From DAOPJM01 sp035399665 (lineage in GTDB: Bacteria; Bacillota; Clostridia; Christensenellales; CAG-138): DNA of 39,822 bases. Location of the stretch: contig DAOPJM010000016.1 in NCBI GenBank assembly GCA_035399665.1, positions 1 to 39,822 of the forward strand, in the 5' to 3' direction. Shown here piece after piece: positions 15,346 through 25,064 of the stretch. The number at the start of each line of letters is the position of its first letter. Positions within the stretch are counted from its first letter, which is position 1. A program made the position numbers and the translations under genes. The notes under the pieces were generated by a model, which was given only the letters and a program-made list of their open reading frames with translations, was not told where the DNA came from and did no database searches.

Positions 15346-18300
15346 ATGAAACGATTTTGGGCAATTCTATTGTCTATGGTCATGGTATTCGCACTGCTGC
15401 CGGCTTCGGCAATGGCGGCGGGCTCTAAGACCATAGCCGCGTGGGAGTTCTCCGCCGACGCCGTGACTTTCCCCATCAAAGCCACGAGCGGAGACACGAC
15501 CGCCGAACTGACCAGGAACGGAGACGCCGTTAAGGGCGTCAGTTACACCGCGAGCAACGGTTCCGTCTATTGCAACACATGGAACGAAATCGGCGCTTAT
15601 TGGCAGTTCAAGCTCAGCACCGCAGGCTATCAGACGATTAGCTTGGACTTGAAAGCATGGGGCACCGGTACCGCTCCCGCCAATTGGAAGCTGCAATACA
15701 GCTCCGACGGCGTGAACTTCACCGACCTAAAGACCTATACCCTCACCTCCACCGCAAGCACGGCGTACAGCTTTGAGTTCGGCACGGCTCTTGACAACCT
15801 GTCAGCCGCATACGTTCGCTTGGTCGTGGTTGACCTCGTCGCCATCAAGGGCGAAACGGCGGCGGCAGGCGGCAACGCAAGGCTCGCTTATGTCAGCTTC
15901 ACCGGCGAGACCTACACGGGTGGGGATCCCGCCGTCTCCTATTCCGCGCTGAACAGCGCCATCTCCACCGCCGAGGGTCTGCTGGACAGCACCTCGGTTT
16001 CCGAGGATGGCAGCGACGTCGCGGACAACGCTTACTGGGTAACTCAAAACGCCTATGACGCTTTAAGAGACGCCGTCACCACGGCCAAGAAAGCTCTTGA
16101 GGCAACTCAGCAGGGCGATGTTGACGCGGCGACAGAAGACCTCAACGCCGCTGTCGATACCTTCACCGCCGCTCGCGCCGCAGGCACGATGTACGTTGTA
16201 ATGAACATCAAGGAAGCCCTTGATTATTATAGCGGCACAAGCGTTTCGGGCGTTCGCGTGGTCGGACAGGTAGTCTACTTCTACGGCAACTCCGGCAGCG
16301 AAAACACCACCATTTTGCAGGCCAAAATTGACGGAGAGATTTACGCTCTGCAATGCTACACTACCATCACCGCGACCACGGGCGGAGACCCCGTGAATAT
16401 CGGCGACTGGGTAGTAATCAACGGCACCTTGGGCGCATACGGCGGCGTCACGCAGATGTCCAGCCTTATCTCCATCGATCATGCTCCCGAATCCGTGGCG
16501 GGCGTAGACGCCTCCGCGCCGCAGGAGTATGAGAGCATTTCCGCAATGCTCGCCAACTATGACAACCTCGTTTCCGAGTATGTCATGCTGAAGAACGTCA
16601 CCCTGGGCGCGTACAGCGACGGCGGCACTACCACGGTGACCGACGCGGAAGGCAATACCATAGGCATTTACAAGGCCGCGCCCTACGGGGACTACTTCAA
16701 AGCGGGCGACACTGTGAACCTGCTTGCCTGTATTTCCGCCTACAATTCGACTAAGCAGCTCAGGAATGGTTCCACCGCTGACTATCGTATGATAGGCGAG
16801 GACACGGCGGCTCCCGTTATCACCCTGCCCACCTTCCTTGACGCCGAAGTCGGCGTGAATTACTACATTTCCGCGACAGTTGCGGACTACTCCGCGATTG
16901 CCTCGGTCAAGCTCGCATACACCATCGGCGGTGAGAGCCGCACGGCGGACATGGAAGCGGGCGCGGACAACCTCTATTTCTACACCATCCCCGCAGAGCA
17001 GATTGTGGGCGGCGCATCCGCCATTGAGTTCACGATTACCGCGACAGACAGCGCCGCGGCCGCCAACGTCGGTACCGCTTCGGGCAGCATCGCAATCATA
17101 GATCTGCCTCAGATAACCGACGTCACCCCCGCCGCCAACTCCGCGACGGGCGATGACAAGCGCCCCGTAATCAGCGCGGCGTTCTCCAACGCGGGAGCCA
17201 ATCCTACCGTTGTCATGACTGTAAACGATGAGGCGGTATCGCCCACCGTTGCGGACGGACGCATCAGCTACACTCCCAATGAGGATTTGGCAGACGGCAA
17301 GTACAAGGTGTACGTCCAAGTCACAAGAGCAAGCGGGATATCCGCCGAAAAGGAGTGGAGCTTCACGGTCGGCGAGCCCGACTTTAGGCTCTACTTTGGA
17401 CAGCTTCACAGCCATACAGCCCAGTACTCCGACGGCACAGGCACATTGGAGCAGGCCTATGAGCACGCGCAGTCCGCCGAGCAGGTTGACTTCTTAGCGG
17501 TCACCGACCACAGCAACTACTTCGATACAAGCTCCAATCTTGGCGACATGACCGACGCTTCCAAGGGCAAGACCACCGGCGACGGTTCTCAGACCCTCTG
17601 GCAGGAGGCCAAGGCCACAGCTTCCCGCTACACCAAGGACGACTTCATCGCCATATACGGCTATGAGATGACTTGGTCGGGACAGTACGGCCACATGAAT
17701 ACCTTCAACTCCGTCGGTATAGAGAGCCGCAATAACTCCGCCTACGTCGTGAAGAACGGCCCGGGCCTTGTCGCATACTATGACAGGCTCGTCGCAGTCG
17801 CCAACACAGCGGCGGAGGAGGGCGGTTCCAAGACGATGAACCAGTTCAACCACCCCGGCACCACCTTCGGTACCTTCGAGGACTTTGCCCACTATTCGGT
17901 AGCCTATGACGAGCTTATCACCATGATAGAGGTCGGCAACGGCGAAGGCAAGGTCGGAGGTTCGATGTATTGGCCGAGCTATGAGTATTATCAGCTGGCT
18001 TTGGATAAGGGCTGGCACTTGGCTCCCACGAACAACCAGGATAACCACAAGGGCAATTGGGGCGACAGCAACACCGCCCGCGACGTTATCTACACCGATA
18101 ACTTCTCCGAGGAGGGCATTTACGAGGCCATGGAAAACATGACCATGTACGCCACCGAGGATAACGACCTTGAGGTTTACTACACCCTGAACGGCAACGT
18201 CATGGGTTCGGTTCTGAGTCTTGAGGCGGGCGCCGCGATTACCATCAACGTGTCCTTCAACGATCCCACCGACCGCGTACAGTCCGTGTCCATCATCGGA

Positions 18301-20877
18301 AACGGCGGCGCGGAGGTCGCGAAGAAGTCCTTCAACACAGCTTCGGGCGAGTGGGAGTTCACCTTCACGCTCGGCGCCGATTACGACTATTCGTACTTCT
18401 ATATCCGCGTGGATGAGGTTGACGCCGATATCGCCGTCACCGCTCCTGTTTGGGTAAAGGAGACCACCAAGATCGGTATCACCTCGCTTGAGAAGGACAA
18501 TGTATCAGTTCTGCTGAACGAGGAGAATGGCTTCACCACCACGGTCTACAACTACGAAGCCGCCGATTACACTGTGACCAAGGTGGAGTACTCCATCAAC
18601 GACGCAGTGGTCTACACCGATGAAACCGCTTACACCGTAGCCACTAACTCGGATTTCTCCGGAATTAAGTGGAATTATGTTCCCACCGAGACGGGCTATC
18701 AGACCCTGAGCGTCGTTGTCACCGCGATGTTCGGCACTACGGAGTACAAGTTCAACACCTCCGTGACGTTCACCGTGCGCGACGCCTCGACCATGAAGAC
18801 CATGCTCATCGACGCTTCGCACGGCAACTTCTATGTATCGGGCAACTACGCCGATTCCGACACCGCCTTTATCGAACTCGCCGCCGAGTACGGCGTGAAC
18901 GCAAGGCATATCGGTTCGAGCAGCGAGCGTGTGGAAATCACCGACGCGGTGCTTGAAGGCTGCGATTTGCTCGTGCTGACCGTTCCCTTCACGGGCGCGG
19001 ACGCTGCTGTTACAAGCTATCTCTACACGGATACCGAAATCGCCGCGATTGCCAAGTACGCGGCGGAGGGCGGCAACATCATAATCACCTCCAAGTCCGA
19101 CAGGCGCACGCCTACGGCCGAGGCGGAGTATGCCGACGTGATATCCAACGGGCTTCTTGAGGCCGTTGGCGCGAAGGCAAGGATAGGCCGCGGCATCGTC
19201 GCGGATGTCGAGAACAACTCCAACGAGAGCTATCGCCTGCACTTCACGGGCAAGGAGTACTATAACTTCGAGTCCTATGTGAACGACAACCTCATCGAGA
19301 CCACGAATACCATGTTCTCCGCCTACAACGCGGCCCCCGTCATCCTCAATGGCGCGGAGTGGCTCGTCAAGGCGTTTGACACCACCTTCGTGTCCTCCTA
19401 CAAGAAGTACTACACAGGCTCCTCCTATATGCCCAACCCCGAGACCGAGCGCAGCGAAGAGTATTACGCGGCCTGCGGCGATCAGGAAGACGTCGTGGTT
19501 ATGGCTTCGGAGACCCTGCCGGGCGGCGGCTTCTGCATCACGGCGGGCGTGACCTTCTTCTCCACCTTCGAGGTACAGGTTGAGGTCGAGAACGCGGGCA
19601 CCTTGCAGAACTCCAACTACCAGATTGTGTGCAACATCTTCAAGATGATCAACCCCGATGCGGTAACGCCTATCTGCGAGATCCACGAGGAGAACACCGC
19701 CAACAAGAGCTACACAATCGAGGGCTATGTTACCTCCAACGCCTCCGGCCATTCACAGGATACCGCGTTCTTCGACTGCATCTATGTGCAGGACGAGAGC
19801 GGCAGGGGCATCAACGTGTTCCCCGTATCCGGCGACTACCAGATAGGTCAGAAGGTACGCGTAACCGGCGTCACCTCCTACTACAAGGACGAGATCGAGC
19901 TGAACTGCGGCTCCTCCTATGGCGGCAGCGTCAGGGATATCACCCTTGATTACGCTGAGCGCGCGGACTTGATGGATCAGGAGATAATCCTTGCCAACAA
20001 GCAGACCATCTCGACCTATAAGGTTGATACCACAAGGCTGCAGGCAAGGCTTGACGAGGTTGCGGCGGATAATATGACCACGTTCATCGAGCCTGACAAG
20101 GCCGACTTTGCGACGGGCTACACCAATGTTTACGATTACTATATGAAAATCGTGAGCTGCGGCAAGCTTGCCGAAAAGATCTACACGGGCAACCTTGTAG
20201 AAATCAGCGGCGAAGTCACCAAGGTCGAGTATGACGCCAACGGCGTCATGGGCGCCATCCATGTAAACGACGGCACAGGCACGGCGGTCATTTTCCTTGA
20301 CGGCTATATCTATTGCGACGATGGCTGCACGGGCTACCATGACCTCAGCTTCGTCACAGTGGGCGCGACGATTACCGCTCGCGGCATCGCTTCCGTCGGT
20401 GAGAACAGCTATGATGATTCAAGTGCGATCGGTGCGCGTATCCGCACCAGAAACCGTGCCGATATTCGCGAGGGCGGCTATCCCGACACCGCGTACACCG
20501 TTAACTACATCGTGAACGGCGTGAGCATAGGCGAATACACCGTAACCTACGGCAAGTTCGTCACAGTTCCTGAGGTTCCCGCAGTGAACGGCTATGCCGG
20601 CACTTGGGACATTGACCTTGACGGAGTTGCAATCTGCTCCGACTTCACCGTCAACGCAGCGTACACTCTGCTCGGCAAGCTCGGTGACGCCGACTGCAAC
20701 GGCTATATAAATGCCAAGGACGCCGCCGCGATACTGCGTCACCTTGTTGACATCGAGACGCTGAGCGCACAGGGCCTGGAGAACGCCATGGGCTGCGACG
20801 GCAATGCGGGCCTCAGCGCCGCCGACGCCTCGGCAATCCTGCGCAGCATTGTAGGCCTCGGCAAATTAGGCGAGTAA
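15346..20877 (+). CDS. Giant secreted multidomain protein: PHP-type phosphoesterase core plus C-terminal dockerin
   Basis: An 1843-residue exported protein with a classic signal peptide (cleavage near ASAMA, residue 24). Approximate layout: 28-172 beta-rich domain; 198-282 helical FIVAR-like module; 287-385 and 395-485 OB-like beta domains; 490-680 two Ig-like domains; 682-930 PHP domain of the CehA/McbA type with FGQLHSHTAQYSDG, LAVTDHSNY, FNHPGT and NNQDNHKG as metal ligands; 950-1140 Ig-like; 1149-1400 GATase1/ThuA-like domain (MKTMLIDASHGN, LLVLTVPFTG); about 1440-1715 two more OB-like domains; 1716-1780 InlB-type beta repeat; 1783-1843 type I dockerin with GDADCNGYINAKD and a second, degenerate half CDGNAGLSAADASAIL. 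The dockerin suggests attachment to a cohesin scaffold; a role in hydrolysing phosphoesters of environmental DNA, lipid or glycan is inferred. It is flanked by a terminator. Confidence 0.85.
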   Translation: MKRFWAILLSMVMVFALLPASAMAAGSKTIAAWEFSADAVTFPIKATSGDTTAELTRNGDAVKGVSYTASNGSVYCNTWNEIGAYWQFKLSTAGYQTISLDLKAWGTGTAPANWKLQYSSDGVNFTDLKTYTLTSTASTAYSFEFGTALDNLSAAYVRLVVVDLVAIKGETAAAGGNARLAYVSFTGETYTGGDPAVSYSALNSAISTAEGLLDSTSVSEDGSDVADNAYWVTQNAYDALRDAVTTAKKALEATQQGDVDAATEDLNAAVDTFTAARAAGTMYVVMNIKEALDYYSGTSVSGVRVVGQVVYFYGNSGSENTTILQAKIDGEIYALQCYTTITATTGGDPVNIGDWVVINGTLGAYGGVTQMSSLISIDHAPESVAGVDASAPQEYESISAMLANYDNLVSEYVMLKNVTLGAYSDGGTTTVTDAEGNTIGIYKAAPYGDYFKAGDTVNLLACISAYNSTKQLRNGSTADYRMIGEDTAAPVITLPTFLDAEVGVNYYISATVADYSAIASVKLAYTIGGESRTADMEAGADNLYFYTIPAEQIVGGASAIEFTITATDSAAAANVGTASGSIAIIDLPQITDVTPAANSATGDDKRPVISAAFSNAGANPTVVMTVNDEAVSPTVADGRISYTPNEDLADGKYKVYVQVTRASGISAEKEWSFTVGEPDFRLYFGQLHSHTAQYSDGTGTLEQAYEHAQSAEQVDFLAVTDHSNYFDTSSNLGDMTDASKGKTTGDGSQTLWQEAKATASRYTKDDFIAIYGYEMTWSGQYGHMNTFNSVGIESRNNSAYVVKNGPGLVAYYDRLVAVANTAAEEGGSKTMNQFNHPGTTFGTFEDFAHYSVAYDELITMIEVGNGEGKVGGSMYWPSYEYYQLALDKGWHLAPTNNQDNHKGNWGDSNTARDVIYTDNFSEEGIYEAMENMTMYATEDNDLEVYYTLNGNVMGSVLSLEAGAAITINVSFNDPTDRVQSVSIIGNGGAEVAKKSFNTASGEWEFTFTLGADYDYSYFYIRVDEVDADIAVTAPVWVKETTKIGITSLEKDNVSVLLNEENGFTTTVYNYEAADYTVTKVEYSINDAVVYTDETAYTVATNSDFSGIKWNYVPTETGYQTLSVVVTAMFGTTEYKFNTSVTFTVRDASTMKTMLIDASHGNFYVSGNYADSDTAFIELAAEYGVNARHIGSSSERVEITDAVLEGCDLLVLTVPFTGADAAVTSYLYTDTEIAAIAKYAAEGGNIIITSKSDRRTPTAEAEYADVISNGLLEAVGAKARIGRGIVADVENNSNESYRLHFTGKEYYNFESYVNDNLIETTNTMFSAYNAAPVILNGAEWLVKAFDTTFVSSYKKYYTGSSYMPNPETERSEEYYAACGDQEDVVVMASETLPGGGFCITAGVTFFSTFEVQVEVENAGTLQNSNYQIVCNIFKMINPDAVTPICEIHEENTANKSYTIEGYVTSNASGHSQDTAFFDCIYVQDESGRGINVFPVSGDYQIGQKVRVTGVTSYYKDEIELNCGSSYGGSVRDITLDYAERADLMDQEIILANKQTISTYKVDTTRLQARLDEVAADNMTTFIEPDKADFATGYTNVYDYYMKIVSCGKLAEKIYTGNLVEISGEVTKVEYDANGVMGAIHVNDGTGTAVIFLDGYIYCDDGCTGYHDLSFVTVGATITARGIASVGENSYDDSSAIGARIRTRNRADIREGGYPDTAYTVNYIVNGVSIGEYTVTYGKFVTVPEVPAVNGYAGTWDIDLDGVAICSDFTVNAAYTLLGKLGDADCNGYINAKDAAAILRHLVDIETLSAQGLENAMGCDGNAGLSAADASAILRSIVGLGKLGE

Positions 20878-20907
20878 CGTCAGCGTTGCCCGCACAAATA
20901 GCGACAA

Positions 20908-20946
20908 GGGGAGCGACCGCCTTTATTGGGGTCGCTCCCCATTTTT
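20908..20946 (+). terminator. Terminator of the giant dockerin protein gene
   Basis: GGGGAGCGACC (20908-20918) and GGTCGCTCCCC (20930-20940) form a perfect 11-bp stem, followed by ATTTTT. It starts 30 bases after the stop codon. Confidence 0.9.
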
Positions 20947-21087
20947 CTCCGAAAAGACGGAAATACCATGCACGGGGCGCGGTTGTGCGGATGTGGTATT
21001 GCTTTGCCGCCTATGGCTTCACATATCCTATATAGCGGCAAAATTCGGAACAAATTGCGGCTTTTTTCGGATATTTTGAAAATGGAC

Positions 21088-21116
21088 TTGTCAAAAGCCT
21101 CAAAGAGGGTTATTAT
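21088..21116 (+). promoter_or_regulatory. Promoter of the tilS-hpt-ftsH operon
   Basis: TTGTCA (21088-21093), 17-base spacer, TATTAT (21111-21116). Transcription would begin near 21123, which rules out the longer in-frame tilS extension upstream and supports ATG 21148. Confidence 0.7.
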
Positions 21117-21147
21117 ACACATTAATTATGATTGGATTGGTGTACCC

Positions 21148-22470
21148 ATGGTTTTGTTGAAAGACGAGACGCTGAAGGACTGCGGTGTCGGTGAAAACAC
21201 GCGAGTACTCGCGGCGGTCTCGGGCGGAGCGGATTCCGTGGCGCTGCTCACGGAGCTTGCAAGGCTCGCCGACCTAAAGCGCTTTGCTTTCCTGGCGGCG
21301 GCGCATATCAACCATGGTATACGGGGAGCTGAGGCGGACAGGGATGAACGCTTCACCGTTGAGCTTTGCCAAAAGCTTTCCGTCCCCTGCAAGGTCATAA
21401 GGGTTGACGCTCCGGCTTACGCGAAGGCCGCAGGCAGATCCACGGAGTGGGCTGCGCGAACCTTGCGCTACGAGGCGCTAAGACAGGCAAAGTCCGACCT
21501 CGGCTGCGGCTGCATAGCGCTTGCACACCACATGGACGACAACGCCGAAACGCTGCTGATGAACCTCGTTCGCGGCTGCGGAACTCGCGGACTGTGCGGT
21601 ATGCGTCCCGAAAGCGGGGATTTGGCAAGGCCTTTGCTGAACGTGACCAAGGCTGAGATACTGGGATTCCTTGCCGATATTGGGCAGGAATATGTCACGG
21701 ACAGCACCAACCTTGACGAGGATTGCCGCCGAAACCATGTCAGGCTGTCGGTCATGCCCGCGCTTGCCGAGATGAATCCCGCCATCGTTTCAAACCTTTC
21801 CAAGACGGCGGCGCTCCTGCGCACGGATGACGACTATCTGTGTGAGCTTGCGCACAGCGAGTATAAAAGGCTTGACGGCAATCGTTTTGAGCTTTCCAAG
21901 CTTCCCGCGCCGCTGTTGTCGCGCATCATGCTTGACCTGTTGTGGGAAAGCGCCGACAGCGTGGAGAACGCGGAGGTGGAGCGGCTTATCGGTCTGCTCA
22001 CGGCACAAAGCGGCTCCTTCGCCCAGCTAAAGGGCGGAAGAACGGCATGGGTTGACGGGAAAAGGCTTCATGTGGAGCAAAGAACCGAGCCTTATCGGTA
22101 TGAGCTTGAGCTTCCGTTGGGCGTTCCCGTAAGGCTGCCGAATGGTACTGTCACGGCGGAACGGGTGCGAAGCGCCGAGTTTCCCTGCGACAGGCAAACG
22201 GTCTATATTAACGCGGAGGCGGTTTGTGGCAGGCTCATGGTTCGCACTGTGCGCGACGGGGACAGGTTCATGCCCTTCGGCATGAGCGGCTCCAAGCTGC
22301 TGTCGGACTATTTTACGGACAGGAAGATTTCGCGCTTTATACGAAGGGACGTCCCGATAGTCTGTGACGACACGGGCATAGCCGCGGTAATGGGGCATAC
22401 GGTGGATGAACGAATGAGGGTAACGGGGGAGACCCCGATTATTAGGATAAAATACGAGGAGGGTATATGA
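21148..22470 (+). CDS. tilS: tRNA(Ile)-lysidine synthetase
   Basis: A 440-residue enzyme that converts C34 of tRNA-Ile(CAU) to lysidine using ATP and lysine, making it read AUA. The N-terminal PP-loop ATPase has VLAAVSGGADSVALL, followed by AHINHGIRGAEADRDE, LAHHMDDNAETLLMNLVRG and a LARPLLNVTKAEI block; the C-terminal TilS domain (about residues 350-430) has VRTVRDGDRFMPFGMSGSKLLSDY. The reading frame extends 74 codons further upstream, but that part crosses the terminator and the operon promoter, so I start at ATG 21148; its ribosome site is weak. The stop overlaps hpt (ATGA), the classic Firmicutes tilS-hpt-ftsH order. Confidence 0.92.
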   Translation: MVLLKDETLKDCGVGENTRVLAAVSGGADSVALLTELARLADLKRFAFLAAAHINHGIRGAEADRDERFTVELCQKLSVPCKVIRVDAPAYAKAAGRSTEWAARTLRYEALRQAKSDLGCGCIALAHHMDDNAETLLMNLVRGCGTRGLCGMRPESGDLARPLLNVTKAEILGFLADIGQEYVTDSTNLDEDCRRNHVRLSVMPALAEMNPAIVSNLSKTAALLRTDDDYLCELAHSEYKRLDGNRFELSKLPAPLLSRIMLDLLWESADSVENAEVERLIGLLTAQSGSFAQLKGGRTAWVDGKRLHVEQRTEPYRYELELPLGVPVRLPNGTVTAERVRSAEFPCDRQTVYINAEAVCGRLMVRTVRDGDRFMPFGMSGSKLLSDYFTDRKISRFIRRDVPIVCDDTGIAAVMGHTVDERMRVTGETPIIRIKYEEGI

Positions 22471-23033
22471 ACGACTGGGGTAAGGACTTTATGGCACAGG
22501 ACATAGCGGAGGTGCTGTTGTCCGAGGAAGTCATTAGAGCAAGGGTTAAGGAGCTTGGCGAGCAGCTGTCCCGTGATTACGCGGGCAAGGAAGTCGTACT
22601 GGTTTGCATCCTAAAGGGCGCGTGTGTGTTTTTCGCTGACCTCGCAAGGCAAATGACGGTTCATATCAAGATGGACTTCATGGGTATCTCCAGCTATGGC
22701 GATGCGATGAAAACCAGTGGGATCGTCAGAATCACCAAGGACATGGACACGAGCATCACCGACAGGCATGTCATTATCGCCGAGGACATCATGGACAGCG
22801 GACTAACTCTGTCGCACCTGACAAGGCTGCTTTCCGCACGGAACCCCGCAAGTATGCGTATCTGCTGCCTTTTGGATAAGCCCGAGCGCAGAGAATGCGA
22901 CATCACTCCCGACTACTGCGGTTTTCTGATTCCCAACAAGTTTGTCGTAGGCTACGGTCTGGACTATGAGGGTCGTTACCGCAACCTGCCCTATGTGGGC
23001 GTACTCAAGCCGGAGGTCTACTCCGACAGATAG
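22467..23033 (+). CDS. hpt: Hypoxanthine phosphoribosyltransferase
   Basis: A 188-residue purine salvage enzyme that makes IMP or GMP from hypoxanthine or guanine and PRPP. The PRPP-binding motif VIIAEDIMDSGLTLS is clear, preceded by VVLVCILKGACVFFADLAR and FMGISSYGDAMKTSG (flexible loop), and followed by FLIPNKFVVGYGLDYEGRYRNLP, which recognises the purine. ATG 22467 overlaps the tilS stop and has GAGGAGGG 4 bases upstream. ftsH follows after about 80 bases. Confidence 0.95.
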   Translation: MNDWGKDFMAQDIAEVLLSEEVIRARVKELGEQLSRDYAGKEVVLVCILKGACVFFADLARQMTVHIKMDFMGISSYGDAMKTSGIVRITKDMDTSITDRHVIIAEDIMDSGLTLSHLTRLLSARNPASMRICCLLDKPERRECDITPDYCGFLIPNKFVVGYGLDYEGRYRNLPYVGVLKPEVYSDR

Positions 23034-23112
23034 GCGGCTGTATCCCGCTAAAAACGATACTACTTTTTGCACAGGGCCGCCAACATGGAATGGTCCACGA
23101 ACGGAGGAATAT

Positions 23113-25062
23113 TTGAAGAACAAGAAACTCATAACCCTGTTGATATGGGCAGCGGTATTCGCCATAGTGATAAATGTCGTAGTAGTTGCCTCCAACAAGA
23201 CCGAACCCGAGGAGCTTGCGTTTTCCGCCTTCACTGTGAAGATGGAAGCGGGGGATGTCAAGGCCGTCAAGCTGGTTCTCAGCGAGGACGTGGTTTACGG
23301 ACTGTATAGCCAAAGCACATACGAAATGAAGGATCTGCCCAAAAAGGCTGATTTCTATATGATTATCTCCGAGGAGGCCTTCACACGCGATATGGCCGCC
23401 TTGATCGCGGAGGAAAAGGGCGTCTCCATCGATTCCGTCACCAGCAACGACTACCCATTCGAGTTTAGCCAGCAGCTTCCCGAGGGTGAATCGCTGTTGG
23501 TCGTTCTGCTTCCCTACCTGCTTATCGGGGCCATGGCGGTGCTGCTTGTGGTGTTCGTGGTGCGTCAGCAGAATGGCGGCAAGCAGGCGATGAACTTCTC
23601 CAAATCCCGTGCGCATCTACACGGAAAGGGCGACCCCGTGGTGACCTTCGCGGACGTTGCGGGCGCCGATGAGGAGAAAGCGGAGCTTGCCGAGATGGTG
23701 GACTTTCTCCGTGACCCCAAACGATTCATCAATTTGGGCGCGAGGATTCCCAAGGGCGTGCTGCTCGTAGGCCCTCCGGGTACGGGCAAGACGCTGCTTG
23801 CAAAGGCCGTAGCGGGCGAGGCAAAGGTGCCGTTCTTCTCAATCTCAGGCTCGGATTTTGTTGAGATGTTCGTGGGCGTGGGCGCGTCAAGGGTGAGAGA
23901 CCTCTTTGAGACCGCCAAGAAATCCGCCCCCGCGATAGTGTTCATAGATGAGATAGACGCCGTAGGCCGTCAGCGCGGCGCAGGCTTGGGCGGCGGTCAC
24001 GACGAACGTGAGCAAACCCTAAACCAGCTCCTTGTCGAGATGGACGGCTTTGCCACGAACGAGAGCATAATAGTTATGGCGGCGACCAACCGCGCCGACA
24101 TACTTGATCCCGCGCTGCTGCGTCCGGGCAGGTTCGACCGTCAGGTCACCATGAACTACCCCGACGTCAAGGGACGCGAGGAGATATTGAAGGTTCACGC
24201 CCGCAACAAGAAGTTCACGGCGGATGTGGACTTTAAGGCGCTTGCGAAGCGCACCTCATACTTCACGGGCGCGGATCTTGAGAACGTCCTTAACGAGGCC
24301 GCCATACTCACCGCAAGAGCCAATCTGACCGAGATAGGCAATCAACAGCTTTCGGAAGCCGTCATGCGCGTGCAGTTGGGGCCGGAGAAGAAGAGCCGCG
24401 TTGTCACCGAGCGCGACAAGTGCAACACCGCGTACCACGAATGCGGTCACGCCATACTTGCGCTTGAGCTGCCCTTGTGCGACAACCTTGAGGAGATTTC
24501 CATCATCTCACGCGGCCCCGCGGCGGGCTACACGCTCACCCTTCCCGAGGATGACTACATCTACATGACCGAGCAACGTATGCTTGACAGGATATGTATG
24601 TCATTGGGCGGCAGGGTCGCGGAGAAGTTCAAGTTTGGCGACGTTACAACGGGCGCGATAGGCGATCTCAAGAGCGCGACAGCTCTTGCCCGCCGCATGG
24701 TTGAGGAATTCGGAATGTCCGACGTGGTGGGGCCGGTCTTTTTGGGCGGCGACACCGAGGTATTCATAGCCAAGGATTGGGGTCACGGCAGAAACTATTC
24801 CGAGAAGATAGCGGCTCAGATCGATATAGAGATACGCCGCATCATGGAGGAGCAGTTCGCAAGGGCCGAAGGCATCATCACTGCACACGCCGCCGCGCTT
24901 GACGAGTGCGCGCAGCTCCTTTTGACCTTGGAGCGCGTAAACGGCGACGAGTTTGAAACCGTGTATAGGAAGGCTTCGGGTCTCGAACCCAAGTCAGCGA
25001 AAGTCGAAAGCGACGCTAAGCCCGAAGCGCCCGATGAAAGTATTAAGCCTGCAGAGGCATAG
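23113..25062 (+). CDS. ftsH: ATP-dependent zinc metalloprotease FtsH
   Basis: A 649-residue membrane AAA+ protease that degrades misfolded membrane proteins and short-lived regulators. Two membrane helices (about 5-25 and 130-155) flank an external domain; then come Walker A GVLLVGPPGTGKTLLAKA, Walker B AIVFIDEIDAVGRQRG, the second region of homology NRADILDPALLRPGRFDR, and the zinc site YHECGHAILAL (HExxH) with a downstream Asp ligand in the FGDVTTGAIGDL region. The start is TTG 23113: GGAGG lies 5 bases upstream and the first residues (KNKKLITLLIW) then fit the family. The frame runs on upstream into hpt, which is spurious. It is third in the tilS-hpt-ftsH operon, with a PHP gene 2 bases after. 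Confidence 0.95.
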   Translation: MKNKKLITLLIWAAVFAIVINVVVVASNKTEPEELAFSAFTVKMEAGDVKAVKLVLSEDVVYGLYSQSTYEMKDLPKKADFYMIISEEAFTRDMAALIAEEKGVSIDSVTSNDYPFEFSQQLPEGESLLVVLLPYLLIGAMAVLLVVFVVRQQNGGKQAMNFSKSRAHLHGKGDPVVTFADVAGADEEKAELAEMVDFLRDPKRFINLGARIPKGVLLVGPPGTGKTLLAKAVAGEAKVPFFSISGSDFVEMFVGVGASRVRDLFETAKKSAPAIVFIDEIDAVGRQRGAGLGGGHDEREQTLNQLLVEMDGFATNESIIVMAATNRADILDPALLRPGRFDRQVTMNYPDVKGREEILKVHARNKKFTADVDFKALAKRTSYFTGADLENVLNEAAILTARANLTEIGNQQLSEAVMRVQLGPEKKSRVVTERDKCNTAYHECGHAILALELPLCDNLEEISIISRGPAAGYTLTLPEDDYIYMTEQRMLDRICMSLGGRVAEKFKFGDVTTGAIGDLKSATALARRMVEEFGMSDVVGPVFLGGDTEVFIAKDWGHGRNYSEKIAAQIDIEIRRIMEEQFARAEGIITAHAAALDECAQLLLTLERVNGDEFETVYRKASGLEPKSAKVESDAKPEAPDESIKPAEA

Positions 25063-25064
25063 CT

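Noticed and set aside
16063..17466. 467-residue open frame on the minus strand
   Set aside because: Antisense to the giant secreted protein; composition typical of a shadow frame.
18505..19752. 415-residue open frame on the minus strand
   Set aside because: Same reason; no start signals or known motifs.
20926..21147. 74-codon N-terminal extension of tilS
   Set aside because: It crosses the upstream terminator and the operon promoter and has no homology to TilS.
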